The position numbers were made by a program, and so were the translations under genes. From NCBI RefSeq assembly GCF_947507565.1, contig NC_089186.1:1426001-1490000 (forward strand): a DNA stretch of 64,000 nt. Reading direction: 5' to 3'. This DNA comes from Oscarella lobularis (taxonomy: Eukaryota > Porifera > Homoscleromorpha > Homosclerophorida > Oscarellidae). Positions within the stretch are counted from its first letter, which is position 1. Every line of letters starts with the position of its first letter. This document shows, one piece after another, positions 22,674-35,939 of this stretch. The notes beneath the pieces were generated by a model, which made no database searches, was not told where the DNA came from, and saw nothing but the letters and a program-made list of their open reading frames with translations.

Positions 22674-24999
22674 GGTGACGACGCTGGCAGCGTTTTCAGG
22701 CCCGCTTTTCTCAAAAGGATGCGAGGACAAAGACGTTCCAACGTCGTGTGCAGTCTGGGGACGTCCGCATCAGAGCTCCCGTACAATCTTCTCCCACGTT
22801 GGCACGTTCTCTAAGTCCAGTTCACAAGCTCGCAAAAGCGCAGGTGACACGCACAGGCGTCTTTTCTGCAGTACGTAGAAGACGATTAATTCATTCCGTG
22901 CAACGCGCGTTCTAGCTGTGCTCAAAGGAGTCTCGATCTCTCTGCCGTCTGGCTCCCTGCTGTGTCGACACAAAGGTGTCAAAGAGGACGGACAGTAATG
23001 TCTACTAAAAAGCTAGGCTAATTATAGGCGCACGACACCTTGTATCCTTCCTGAAGAAACCTGTACGCTGACTCAGACGCTTCCAAATCATCACCCGCGC
23101 TTCCCTGTATTGATTCGGTATTCGCATCGTTAACCAACAGCATTTCGTCTGGCTGAGAGAGACGAGTGGATATTGCGTTGAAGGTGGGTCGTTTGTGGTG
23201 ATCAGGATTCCTACAGAGTGCATCCTCGTGGTCACAAGTCCAAGCATACAGTGCCCTCTCTTCTTCTTACCAGCACTCAATCATGAGTTTATAGACAGCG
23301 TAGGAACAGCCCGGAGGTGGAGGAAGACGATAGCCAGTTTCCAGTAGGTCAAGAACGGCGCGGTTCTTCGTATTGCCGTAAGGACGCTTTCCCACGGTCC
23401 AAATTTCATAGAGGACTATGCCATAACTCCATACGTCACTGGACGTCGAATACTTCCGGAAATTGATTGCCTACAAAATAGCTGTGCTGAAAAAGTGAGA
23501 AGCGTAGAGACCCGTTTACCTCAGGAGCGGTCCATCTGAAGGGAATTTGTCCTCCTTTCGTGACGTAGTAATTGTCGTCGGCCAAGTCTCTCGATAAGCC
23601 AAAGTCCGCAATCTAACCAATATAATAAAGACAATAGCGCTAACGGAAGTAGCTAAGCAAACCTTGCAAACTAGTTTTTCACCAAGTAGAACGTTACGAG
23701 CCGCCAGATCCTTAAATTCCATATTCCAAATTAAGATTAGATAACAAATGTTTGAGAGCTCTCACCCTGTGAACAAAACAGCGCTTTGCCAAATATTCCA
23801 TTCCGGCTGCTATGTCGCGAGACATCTGCAGTAGTCGAGCAGGCAAATCCGAGGGCAACGTGTCCTCGTTTCTATGACGAGAGATTGCATCTCTAGGCAA
23901 CGAATAGAAACGTACTTACGCGATTGATTGCAAAAATTGCTTCAAATCACCCTTCGGCAAAATTTCCAAAACAACCATCAACTACACATTTGAACATACA
24001 GCTTGAAAACAGAACTCCCGGGCGTGAATTACCGGTCTCCCAGTGAGGACGACTCCGTGCATTACCACGACGTTTCGATGGTTAAACTGGCCCATAATAG
24101 CAGCCTCTTGAAGAAACTTTACCTTGTTCTCCTCCGATTCTGATTTCAACGTTTTCACAGCAACGACGATGGGAGACTTGGAATCCTTTTGAAACAAATT
24201 GAGAAGGCACAAAGAAAGTTAGATATGTTATGACCATACCTTATCCGTCCAGATGCCTCTCTCAACAGTTCCAAACTGACTAAATGTGCAGAAGAATAAA
24301 GTAGAGGATAAAGCATTACTCTCACTAACGCTTTCATTACCCAGTTCCCAGTATTTCTTCCAACTGAACGGAAGACCTTTCCAAGACGCGAAACTTTCCA
24401 GTACTTAACTGATCATACAGTCTCTCTTCTGTTTTTGCCGGCTCCCAGTAGATGTCGTCTTTCAGCTCATTGATAGCCTATATCACAACATTATAAAAAA
24501 TAAAAGATGCATTTAATGACAATGACTTGCCGTCTTCCCGGAAACGGCCTGTGACTGAGCTAAGTTGACAGGTACTTCGTAGTTACCATCGTCTTCAAAT
24601 AGAGGGTTTTGGAATATCTGAGCGGCTGTCGACGTCGTTTCGGTGAGAGCCGGTTGACAATACTCGGCAGGCAGCCCGGACGACCTTTGAAACACGGACG
24701 AATCGCGGTATTCATAATCTTCATTTTCAAAGAGCGACACGACAGCGTAGCTGGGCGAGTGTATTCTTGAACTGCGCAGATCCATTTCCATGGCTAAACA
24801 AGATGCGCCACTTGCACATGACAACAACAAGCATCGCTCTAACGTACCTTGTTCTTTCAAATCGTACGCGTCGGTTGATTGGCGTCTACCTCTTCGACGC
24901 GCAAACACGGCAACCACAACAACAATAGCAATGAAAAGTAGCCCCATACCTACTCCTATTCCAATGTACGTAGGAGACGAACCGCCAGACTCTTTTGCT
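19604..24999. repeat. Recent 5.4-kb duplication, copy 2 (partner 7434-12832)
   Basis: Copy of the block described at 7434-12832. Here it supplies the G4 ectodomain and the G5 kinase, juxtamembrane and TM exons. The left edge is within the G4 stalk exon near 19604; the right edge is within the G5 stalk exon near 24999. Small indels change the offset from 12171 to 12165. Confidence 0.9.
22772..22783 (-). promoter_or_regulatory. Conserved upstream element, G4
   Basis: Sense strand TACGGGAGCTCT, 99 bases upstream of the G4 ATG; it lies inside the recent duplication, so it is not independent of the G2 copy. Confidence 0.5.
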
Positions 25000-27900
25000 G
25001 ACGCTGACGTCGGAGTCCCTGCCGTTGTGACGATCTGGTGAGGAGGCTGAGAGTTTTCTGCCGACGTCGGGATGCTGCCGGTTGACTGCAAGTAACTCGG
25101 CGTTGCTGAAGAAGGCCCCTCTGAAGCTGTCTGGTAGGTTGGCGGATTAGATATCAGAGAACTCGTTTCAGAAGGTGCCGAGGGAAGATGAGAAGTCGGC
25201 AAGGAAGTCTTAATGCTTGGTAAAGTCGATATTGTAAAAGTTGAGACAGCGGCACCTGAAGTTGTAGAAGGCGAGACGGCTGATGCTGTAGTAGGAATAG
25301 CTGTAGTTGCCGAAGAGGTACCCGCGGTCGTGGTAGAGACCGTCATTTTTACTGTACTGGGTACAGTTGTCGAAAGCGAAAGACAGGTGCCGTCGATTCT
25401 TCCACTTGCAGGAGGAGAAAAGGCAGGTTGAGATATAGAAATTGAGGGCTCTAAATGAAACACGCAATATAATATCGTCTATCCAGTATTCTGGACTGTT
25501 TCTCACTGGGACAAAGGCAATATGACCACTTCTTCATATTTCCATCATCTTCGTTCTTCGTTGAACACCATGGAACGCTTTTTTCAAAAGTAGTGCACTC
25601 AAAAAACCGCTTTCCTTTATAAATAAAGGGAAAAATGCATTCGGTATCTCCCTTGCCAGAGTCTCCTCCGCATACAAATGTTACTGAGGGAAGACCGTCT
25701 GCGAAGTAAACATCATCGCTAAATCTGACATTGAAATTTCTAGATATAATACCATTAATGCACTTGCTAACGGAACAATCTTCTATGTCTCCGTCGGATT
25801 CATAACACCATGGTTCAGACCTCGCTTGCGGGTCGGGATTCCGACAGAATTTGTGATTGCCTAGCCCAGCTGTTGTATTTTGAGATACTGGAAACTTTGT
25901 CCACAACGCGCAGTCGTCCTCCGTGCGCAATCCTCTATACCCGTAACCGTTGTCCACGGTGCTGTAACATGTCATGTCTAAAGTAAATTAATTAAAACCT
26001 GTCATAAAAACAATACCATGTGGCTAACGAAATAGAAATACCTTCGCACTCGTCTATATCACAGTCGGTCCAATTAAGACACCCGCCGATTTCTTCTGTG
26101 TAACACCACGGCATCGTGCGATTTTCCGATATAGGGTTGCGGCAATACGAATGATTGCCCAAACCCGCTTCCGGATAAAGAGCGAGAAGATTCGTGTACG
26201 TGCTCAGCTCTGACCAATTGAGGCACGATTTGCCGTCCGCGCTAACGGCAGTCGAACCGCGATACGACGTGCCGCGATAGAGAGTCCGACGACATTCTAT
26301 AAAATAGGTCTCCAATGGCAAACTTTAACATATTTCTCGGGGTACCTCTTCCACTCGTCGTCGCGCTACTATGACTTGACGTGACCGAGCCACTGACTAG
26401 TGAAGCCGTAATTGTAAACGTATACATTGTCAACGCCGCAACGTCAGAAAGATGAGGAAGAGAAACACCTTTGATATCTTTAAACGATGATGGCTGAACA
26501 GTCGTTCCCGGGTAGACTTTAGCAAATTCTATCTTGTATGACGTGTCGTCCTTGACAATTGCCGGTGGTCCGGTCCATCGAAAAGTTCCTTTCCCTGTGC
26601 TACCGTCGTACTCCAACTCGGGCAACGGCCCTTTGGATGACTCTACAGAGAAAAGCAGGTACATCCCTGCTGTAATCTGCTAGAATATAATACTATCTTC
26701 TCCTGAGCGTACGACAATCCATTGAGTGTGAACGAGAGCGCCGGATCCGCTTTCGACGGAAAGTCGATACAAATACTCTAAGTCAAGTCGTGCAAGAGCG
26801 TCAATTAAAACAGTACCAAAACAAACCTGTAAAGGCTTTGACTCCATTATTGTCCGTTAGACTTTCTTCGCCTTCTCCTTTTGAATCAACGCGAAGCACT
26901 TGATCTACGCACGTTGGACCCTCCCACGTGAAGTCTGGACATCCGGCAAAGCTGACGTTCAAACTCACAATTCTTTTCTTTACATAGTCAACCAGCTGTT
27001 CGTTGACTTTAAAATCTGCCAAACAGCCTCCATAACTCGTCAAGTTCACGCCATATCCTAACGCCTTTTGGACGATTTTCGGTGTACTGTCCATGCCACC
27101 GAGATAAACGTTTTCCATAATATCAGACGAATACATCTGCACGTTGGTTATATTGCAAGAGGTGTTGTGTGCAACGCCGTCCACAGTAACGACTAGAAAC
27201 GCCGTGTCTACTGCTAAACTCACTGTGTGCCACGCGCCGTCACACACGCTCACTGTTTCGGGTCGAACTTGAACAAGGAAAGGTCCATCCGATGGCCCAA
27301 AGCCTTTTCTGTATCTCAAATCTAGCCCATTGACGCGTGACTCAACGAAGAGAAATTCGCCTTTACCGCTGCTGTAAGCGGCGAGAAGAAGACCGTTAGA
27401 CCAGCTCGTTCGCATTCGAAAACTGACTTTAAGTTGACTGCTCGATGAAGGCGATAGTGTCAGTTTTGCGTAACCTGCTCCGCGAAAATGCATTCCGGCA
27501 TGAACAGCGGGCGGACAGCCATTGGTGATCCAGCGAACATTCTCATAGCTCTGGCTTTTCGATAAATCTAATGTTTTGCCTTTTTCAAGCTGTTCCACAT
27601 TCATACATCCAATGAATCCGTCTGTTTGAGACAAAACGCTGTCTTTGACGTACTGAGTCGAATTTATTCCACCAACATAAACGCTTTCCACCTGGACGTT
27701 AATCTTCCCGCCGCCTCGTACGTAAGAAGAAGATTTTTTAGTTCCATCAACAGTAAGTTTGAGAGTTTTTCTATCCTTATCTCTCTTCTCTGCCTCTACC
27801 GTATGAAACCGACCGTCATTCAAAGTCACTGTTGTAGAAACATTCAAGGAGCCTATATCGCTTTTGACCGCGAATATTAACTTTCCGTCCGTCAGCTGTA

Positions 27901-28759
27901 GGTATGCATACGACGACCAGTCACTCTTGAAAGCAACAAAGAGAAGTCCATTTGGAGCTAAAGTTCGAAATGCTAGTTTCGTTAGAAATTTCTTTCCGCC
28001 ATCAAAAGGACTATTGTCGAAATTGACGTAGCCAAAGCCTTCAAAAGAAAATCCGGCAATGGCACTTGGTTGACTCGCGGGAACGTCTCTTCTTTCTATA
28101 ACGTATTTCGTATTGTTGTCTTCATTCGAGTGCTTTCGCCACTGAAGTTCAACTGATGACTCTGTCACTGCCAGCGGGCGCAAATAACGGTCACCCTGTA
28201 GGCCTAAAACAACATTATTTAATCGAACAACAGGCACTGTAGAAGAAATACCGGAAAGACATGTGTACGACACGTTTAGCAACATTTTGCCTGAGCACTT
28301 TGTGCCGAAAGTGACACCAACAGCCTTTATTTTGCAATAGTTTTTGTTCTGGCACGCCGTCCTTACAACATCAACAGCCCTGGAAGAGAACGAATGAATC
28401 GCCTCAATTGATCGAGTATCCCGTCGCCGATACTCTTACTTAGACGAGCTGCAAAGAGGGGTAACTGAAGCGCGCGATATGCAGTCGTTCACTTTTTCGA
28501 AAGTAGCAGAACTAATCGCTATTAGCTTGCTTGTACAGTTGATTCTAAAGGTGAGATATCTAGCCACTCCCTTATTGTCTCAGTGTCAGTCTCACTTACT
28601 TCAAATCGCCGTTGCAGGATGTTTCAGTTTTGGGCGATTGCGATATTGTTCCTAACGCATAAACGTGTTACGTTGACGGTTTTATCACCAAAAGCTGTCG
28701 AGGCTAAGCCTACCTTCGTAGTAGAAAATAAGCACAAACACGGCAATTCGAAGAATCAT
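23018..28759 (-). CDS. G5: receptor tyrosine kinase, two kringles
   Basis: Type K receptor. Signal peptide (MILRIAVFVLIFYYE) from 28759; lectin exons about 28.3-28.7 kb; FN3 first half plus LamG pair about 26828-28205; FN3 second half about 26700-26780; FN3 about 26345-26643; kringle 1 about 26043-26300; kringle 2 about 25752-25978; FN2 about 25508-25710; stalk plus TM 24848-25450; juxtamembrane about 24532-24793; nine kinase exons down to the TAG stop at 23018. Kinase motifs VAVK, HRD, DFG and WTAPE are present. The juxtamembrane has YAVV, EYCQP and NYEVPV, which resemble SH2-docking sites. The kinase half is nearly identical to G3, but the stalk is about 90 residues longer and the ectodomain more diverged. 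The GCAAGT donor is retained. Confidence 0.9.
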
Positions 28760-28857
28760 GGTAAAGACCCCAGCAGCGTTTCAGAACGGCTTTTCTTTCT
28801 GGAACCTAAGAAGAACGGGAAGCCAGAGACGTGGTGAGTAGTCTGGACGGTCACATA

Positions 28858-28869
28858 AAAGCTCCCGTA
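28858..28869 (-). promoter_or_regulatory. Conserved upstream element, G5
   Basis: Sense strand TACGGGAGCTTT (the consensus form), 99 bases upstream of the G5 ATG. Confidence 0.55.
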
Positions 28870-28889
28870 CACATTACTCGAAAGGACCT

Positions 28890-28934
28890 TAGGAGTAGGT
28901 TATGCTAATATGACATTAGCATAAGCTACTCCTA
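28890..28934. repeat. Inverted repeat upstream of G5
   Basis: Second copy of the hairpin-like structure found upstream of G3. Arms of 19-20 bases again flank the spacer ATGAC, with one mismatch at the same arm position but a different base there. Both arms therefore keep pairing while the flanking sequence differs slightly. Confidence 0.8.
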
Positions 28935-29199
28935 CGGTATTTCGAAGGGAAAGAGTAAATAAGAGAGCAAGTTCTTCCTAACTGACTTTCGCCAAATCGG
29001 ACAACTGGCTGATCAGTGCACGAGACTCACAGCACATTAACCTGAATAAGCTAAGATAAACGCATACACACACGCACGTACTGACAACTGTAGTCATCAT
29101 CCGTTGCACTGAAGTCGAGCGTATTGTACGTTCGTCCCACTTTCAGCATTGCTTATCGATCTGTTTCGACGCAGAAAGCGTCAATTGAACGAGGTCAAG

Positions 29200-29890
29200 C
29201 TTTTAGTTGTTATACTCGGAATTCTTTGTTAAAACGCATTCATTCATTCATCTTCTCTGGTCCACCATATTGATGGAAATCTAATAACATACGCAAATGT
29301 AGTAGAACAACATTCCTACATCCTTAGTGCACTTGCTAACGACACTTTTTCGATTTTTCAACCGATTCCTAAAAGCACGGTTTGGAGGTTCAGTCTTTTC
29401 TCCACCCCATAGTCATTACCCAATTACTCCAAATAATCAAGGCGTCCATCGATGTCGCCCGTATAGCGCCACGGCATTGATAGGGCTGCTCGGTACAAAG
29501 ATACCAACATTCTATAGGCAAAATAACAGAAACGATACTAGCGATGTTCTCTATTGCTATGTACGTTTCCATTCGTCGTCATAACACTGACGAAGTCGAA
29601 GCGCAGCATTCACGGTTGAGGAAAGACTGTAGTTGTGGACGAGGCCATAGTTAAGTTAAATTCAAAGTCGAGAGACATTCCTGGATTTCGAAATAGAATC
29701 CCCGTCCATAAAAACTCAATTTCCTCCCGCAGAGCATAACAGAATCGTTCAAATTTCCTCAATAGGACTGCGAATGATGCAGTACAAAAGTCTGATCCGG
29801 ATAATAAACCAAACGGCATTCTACAGAATAAAAACTAATTACTTTCAACGGCTCTCCGCGCCGTTCGTTGTCACACTGTATAACAACTCT
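29200..29890 (-). pseudogene. Decayed receptor relic between G5 and G6 (copy of the 16.8-17.5 kb relic)
   Basis: Homologous to the relic between G3 and G4, with further small deletions. The kringle remnant near 29440-29480, the FN3-end remnant near 29565-29590, the second kringle remnant near 29755-29825 and another FN3 remnant near 29840-29880 appear in the same order. No open frame is retained. It was duplicated along with its neighbours. Confidence 0.65.
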
Positions 29891-30695
29891 GACTACAGAG
29901 GCCCGTGGCAGTTGTTCTAGTACATAGGCACGCTGTGTTCACGACCCTACGGCTTCGCGCTAGAAGAGAAGAACACTCAAGGATTTTTGACTTGGAATCT
30001 ACATTGACGAGGCAGAGGAATGATGCGAACACCCGCCATTTACCTCCTACTACGAAGAGCTCGCCGTTTGGACATAGATTCAGTTTGGAGACGACCTTAC
30101 TCCGGGCCTCGTCGAAGCCCCGTAGGCAAACTTACCTATGTCAGTTTTTTTGCCGTACTCGCTTCTTTCCTAGCCCGAGGGACGTTGTAAAGAAGAAAAC
30201 ATTCCGAGAGAGTTTGGTCTCACCGTAGAAGGTCGAAGAGCTGCCTTTTAGAGCCCGCGCCAGGGAGTTGCACGAACGAAAGAAACATCGACTAGAAAAA
30301 AATAGAAAAAAAGATCGTTTGAGGGAGGGAGGTAGTGTCTACTGTAACTCTTAGGCACGCTGTCTTCATGACTTCTTGTTATACAGCTGAGCGAAGACTT
30401 TTTCCCCGACATTACTCCGGGTCATAGATGCTTCTACTCCTATAACGAGGCCCATCGCAGAAGGCTAGAGCATTCCCAGAGAGTAAGAGGGACCTATGCA
30501 GCAAGAGTTTGATCGCACCATAGGAATTCGAAGAGCTGCTTTTTAGAGCCGACATATGCCAGGCAACGTCAGATCGAAAGTTGCTAAAACGAAAAGAAAC
30601 AACGTGATATGTAAAACAAAATGGAAAAATAAAACGGCCTGACTCCGCGTCATTTCGTCGATCGGCGGTTCAAAAGCGTCACGATGAGAGTTCTC
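29891..30695. other. 3' flank of G6
   Basis: About 800 bases without a supported gene. It parallels 17521-18345, including the two units of about 45 bases near 30215-30255 and 30510-30550 and the conserved stretch next to the stop codon. Confidence 0.6.
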
Positions 30696-33600
30696 TCACA
30701 GTCTTTCGATGTGGTCATAGTCGTCGCCTGCACGAAGCGTCGCAGGAAATCCTGGGCCCGATTCCGTTGAGAATCGAAGAGTGCTGTAAAGCTGGCTTGG
30801 AAAATCAGACTCGGCAAAACCGAGCCTGTTGTACGTTGATTCTATTTCTTCACGATTCTCCTGGATCCCTTCTACAGTGACGAAATCGCTTTCACTTTCT
30901 CTCTGATCTTCTTCCGCTTGTGCTCGACTTAGAATGAAGACCGATGAAGTAGTATTACTTTTGGAATCACCGTATAGCGGGTTAGGGTCCAGGTCGAATT
31001 CATAATTTTGTCTTTTTGTTTTACTTTTCTTGCATCGCCTATAAAGACAACAAACCTTGAAGGGTAGTGTCAAAATCTTGTTTAAGTTGCTTCTCTTACC
31101 ACGCAATGACCGCTATAATTAGACTAAGCAGCGCCAGTGCTCCAATTGCCGATCCCACAACAATTGCCAGAAAAGAAGACGAAGCGGAAGGTAACTCCTG
31201 TGGCGTCCCAAGGTTGCCACCTTCTGCTGTAGTTTGCAACGTCGACGTATCAGCAAACGTACCGCTCACTGGAGTCGTAGCGCTATTTGAAGAGACTTTA
31301 GTTGCAGCCGCAAGAGTTCCAGGAGTCTTCAAACGAACCGTAGCCGAAGAGTCGGTGGTTGCAACAAGCGTAGTAGAGACAGCCACAGCAGTTATCAAAG
31401 TTGTCGCAAGAGAAACTGTAGTTGTAGCAGGAGAATTCGGTGCTGAGACCGTAGTTGAGTCAGGACTACTCGGTGAAGTTGGGATACTTGATCTTGCGCG
31501 AGAAAATGAAGCAGAAGAAGCCGCCGCAGAAGTAGTCTGCAGAGGAGTATTTGTAGTAGCGGCCTTTGAAGAAGTAGCCGAGACTGCTGCAGTTTTAGCA
31601 TACGAAGTCGTGAAAGAGATTGTAGTTACAGCATTAGAACTTGGGACCGTGGTTGAGCCAGCGCTACTCGGTGAAGTTGGGAGACTTGATGTTGCGCGAG
31701 AGAACGAAGCAGAAGAAGCGGTCGCAGAAGCAGTCTGCAGAGATGTAGTAGCTGTAGTAGTGGCCTTCAAAGTAGTCGAAACTGCAGTTTCAGTTGCTAC
31801 ATTAGAACTTAAGACAGTACTTGAGGCAGTTTCTGAAGACGTGCGTGCGGTATTAGACGCAGTGGGAAGAGCCTCTGAAGTCGTAGAAGGTGAGGCCGCA
31901 GACGTAGCGGCCTCAGAAGACGTAAGAATAGCTGTAACTGTAGAAGAGGTACTCGCGGTCATGGTAGAAACCGTCACTTTTACTTTACCAGGCGTAGTTG
32001 TGGGACGCAAAGAACAGGTTCCGTCGATTCTTCCATTGGCAGGAGGAGAAAAGGTAGGTTGAGAAATAGAAAGTGAGGGCTCTAAATGAAAAACACAATA
32101 CAATATTGCCTTTTCAACAGAACAAAATGATTCTCACTGGGACAAAGACAATATGACCACTTAGTCATTTTTCCACTATTGTCGTTTTTCGTTGAACACC
32201 ATGGAACACTCCTTTCAAAAGTAGTGCACTCAAAAAACCGCTTTTCATTATAGATAAAGGGGAAAATGCATTCGGTGTCTCCCCTGCCAGAATCTCCTCC
32301 GCATACATATGTTACTGAGGGAAGACCATCTGTGAAGTTACCATCGCACTTGTCTATATCACAGTAGGTCCAGTTAAGACAGCCGCCGATTTTCTCCGTG
32401 TAACACCACGGCATCGTTCGATTTTCCGATATAGGGTTACGGCAATAAGAATGATTTCCCAAACCCACTTCTGGATAGAGAGCGAGAAGATTCGCGTACG
32501 TGCTCAGCTCAGACCAATTGAGGCACGATCTGCCGTCGGCGCTAACAGCAGCCGAACCGCGATAGGACGCGCCGCGATAGAGAGTCCGACGGCATTCTAC
32601 GAAATAGATGTACAATAGCAGTATCGCTTTGAGAACCTTCTCAGAATACCTCTTCCATTCGTCGTTACATTAGCGTAATCCGACGTGATGGAGCCCTTGG
32701 TCAGTGAAGCAGTAATTTTAAACGTATACATTGTCAATGCCGCAACGTCCGAAACATGAGGAAGAGAAACACTTTTGATATCTTTAAACGTAAAAGCCGA
32801 TGGCTGAAAAGTCGTTCCCTGGTAAACTTCAGCGAATTCTATTTCATATGACGTGTCGTCCTTGACAATTGCCTGTGGCCCGGTCCATCGAAATGTTCCT
32901 TTCCCCAAGGTACCGTCGAACTCCAACTGAGGCAACGGCCCTGTGGACGATTCTAGGAAGAAAAACGTCTATATCTCTGCTGTCATCTGCGAAAGCACCA
33001 TACCATCTTCCCCTGCGCGTACAACAACCCATGGACCACGAACGAGAGCGCCTGATCCGCTCTTGATGGCAAGTCGATACAAATACTCTAAAATACAAAT
33101 TGAAAAGCATAACAAATTTTTCTTACCTACCTATGTAACAAACCTGTGAAAGCCTTGATTTCATTACTGTCCGTTAGAGATTCTCTGCCTTTTCCTATTG
33201 AACCAATGTAAAGAACTTGATCTACGCACGTTGGACCACCCCACGTGAAATCTGGACATCCGGCAAAGCTGACGTTCAAGCTGTCGCTTCTCTTTTTTGC
33301 GTAGTCAACCAGCTGACCATTTATTTCGAAATCTGCCAAACAGCCTCCATAACTCGTCACGTTCACGCCATATCCAAGCGCTACGTCGTCCATAGTTGGT
33401 GAATTGCCTTTGTGTTCCATGCCTCCAAGATAAAAGTTTTCCATAATTTCAGACGAATACGCCGAGACATCAGTTATTTCAGAAGAGGTGCGGTGTGTAA
33501 CGCCATCGACAGTAACAACTATAGACGTTGTGTCTATTTCTAAGCTGACTGTGTGCCAGGCGCCATCACACAAGCTCAGAGCCGTTGGTCGAACGCGAAC

Positions 33601-35101
33601 AAGAAAAGGTCCATCTGATACCCCAAAGCCTTTCCTGTATCTCAAATCGAGTCCATCGACGCTGGTCTCAACAAAGAGAAAATCGCTTCTATAGCTGCTG
33701 TAAGCGGCAACAAGAAGACCGTTTGACCAACTCGTTCGCATTCGAAAACCGAATTGAAGCCGACTGCTCAGCGAAGACGACAGCGTTAGTTGAGCATACC
33801 CAGCTCCTCGAAAATGCATTCCGGCTTGAACAGCGGGAGGACAGCCATCGGAGCTCCAGCGTACATTCATATAGCCCTGTTTTCTCAGTAAATCAAATGA
33901 CCTGCTGTCGTCAAGCTGTTCCACATTCATGCAACCAATGAATCCGTCTGTTTGAGAAAAAACGCCGGATTTAACCAACTGACCCGTGGCCAGTCCACCA
34001 ACATAAACGGTGTCCACACTAACGTCAATATCCTCGCCGTTGCTATCGTCTGCAGACACTTTAGTTCCATCAACGGTAAGTATGAGAGTGTCTGAATCCT
34101 TCTCTCTCTTCTCCGCTTCTACCGTATGAAACTGACCATCATTTAAATTAACTGCTGCAGAAACATCTACAGAGCCTTTGTCGCCTTTCACAGAAAATTT
34201 CAGTTTCCCATTTGTCAGCTGTAGGTATGCATACGACGACCAGTCACTCCTGAAAGCGACAAAGAGAAGTCCATTGGGAGCTGACGTTCGAAATGACAGT
34301 TTCGTTGTAAATTTCTTTCCGCCATCAAAAGGATCACTCGCAAATTTGATGTAGCCAAAGCCTTCAAAAGACAATCCGGCAACGGCACTTGGCTGACTCA
34401 GGGGAACATATCTTCTCTCTATAACGTATTTCGTATTGTCATCCTCGTTTGAATGCTTTTGCCACCCGAGTTGAACTGACGACTTGGTCACTTTCAGCGG
34501 ATGAAGATAAAGATCACCCTGTAGACCTTATACGCCAATTACATAACTATTTGAGCAACAGGCCACTGCAGAAGAAAAATACGTACCGGAAAGACATGTG
34601 TAGGAGACACTCAGCAACATCTTGTCTGAGCACGTCGTTCCAAAAGTAACATCAGCAGCCGCTAACCTGCAGTAGGTCTTGTGCTGGCACGCTGTCTTTA
34701 CAACGTCAACGGCACTGGAAAGAGAATGAACAAATGCATGAATGAATCGTCCCACATTAGATACATCTTTCGTCTCGCGGCTTACGTTGACGAGTTGCAA
34801 GGAGGAGTAACTGAAGTTTGCATCCCAGCTGCACAACTGTTCACTTCTTCAAACGTAGCAGAGCTAATCGCTATTAGCTTGTTTTGACAGTTGATTCTGA
34901 AAGGCAAAGTGGTTCTGCATATAGCCACACCCGTATTTTTAGTGCCACTTACGCGACGACGCCGTTACAGACTGTGGCGGGTGATTGCGACTTGCTTCCT
35001 AACGTATATCGTGTTACGTTCTGGAACCGAAACCTGCCGAGACCATAAGACGCACCTTCATAGCAGAAAATAAGCGCGAAGAGGGCAATTCGAAGATTCA
35101 T
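30696..35101 (-). CDS. G6: kinase-less (type A) receptor, single kringle
   Basis: Appears intact. Signal peptide ([14 protein letters not shown]) from 35101; lectin exons about 34.57-35.0 kb; FN3 first half plus LamG pair about 33145-34527; FN3 second half about 33005-33090; FN3 about 32650-32955; fused kringle-FN2 exon about 32138-32599; stalk plus TM 31100-32081; tail exon 30696-31038. The TM reads IVVGSAIGALVLLSLIIAV. The tail has NPLY, STYNRL-x11-YSTL spacing and ends DYDHIERL. The ectodomain belongs to the same class as G2 and G4 but is more diverged from them than they are from each other. No kinase exons exist between the stop and G5. This is the best intact representative of type A with one kringle. 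Confidence 0.88.
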
Positions 35102-35939
35102 GGTGAAGACGCTGGCAGCCTTTCTTGTCCGCGTTTTCTGAGATAAAGGAAAGGAAGATCACGCCGCGATTAAAGTTCCCGTCTATTGTTTGCATTCTGC
35201 CCTACCGTTCTCTGCATTAATTAATTAATTAATTTACATAGTCGCTGGGAATAAGTTAGCAAACTCTGCTTACCCGACTGAACGTTTATATTCGGAATCG
35301 AACGTATGCGCGATACGGCCCATAACGTGAACGTACGATAATATACCGCTTCTCCATTTCCTGATAGGTTTTCCTCACTCGTCGTTGCACACCACTTTCC
35401 TTGTTAGGCGAATGCAGAAAAGTGGGTCCCAATACGCTATACATGGAACATGTGCAAGCAAATGTGAAAGCACGACATTCATACATTAGCGCTAATAGAG
35501 TGCTCGCGATATACGCAATTGACGTGACTAACTAATCGCCATCAGCTCTCCTTTACGGTTGATTCTAAAGTTGAGATACATGTAGCTAGTAGCTAAGTTC
35601 CGAAAGTCTACCGGTACGTGCGTGACGCTGCATGTCGTTACAAGCGGTGGTGTTGATCCCTAACGTAAACGTTCTGCCACTGCCTCGGCAAAATCAAACT
35701 TTTGTGGCACAAAAGAAGCGAGAGCAAGGCGATTCGCACGATCATGATCCATGCTCCTGTACTATTTCTTTTGTAGAGTACAGTAGAGCGAATTGCACTC
35801 TACTGCACTCTAAAAGGATGTAAGTACAGCTTGCGCATCAATTGGTAATCGTACACAGCCTTGCAAAACAATCTTTGAAAAGTACAAACCGGACAACAAT
35901 AAAAAAGAGAGAGGGAGAGAGAGTAGCTCGTTGTCTAGA
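35102..35939. other. Intergenic region upstream of G6
   Basis: About 840 bases without a supported gene. It contains the G6 element, a TTAA simple repeat at about 35216-35234, and a GA-rich tract at about 35905-35930. A short stretch near 35380-35400 faintly resembles an FN2 exon, too weakly to call. Confidence 0.5.
35172..35183 (-). promoter_or_regulatory. Conserved upstream element, G6
   Basis: Sense strand GACGGGAACTTT, 71 bases upstream of the G6 ATG. It shares the GACGGGAA variant with G9, another type A gene. Confidence 0.5.

Noticed and set aside
35216-35234. TTAA repeat as a transposon target or insertion scar
   Set aside because: It is a short simple repeat with no terminal inverted repeats or transposase nearby.
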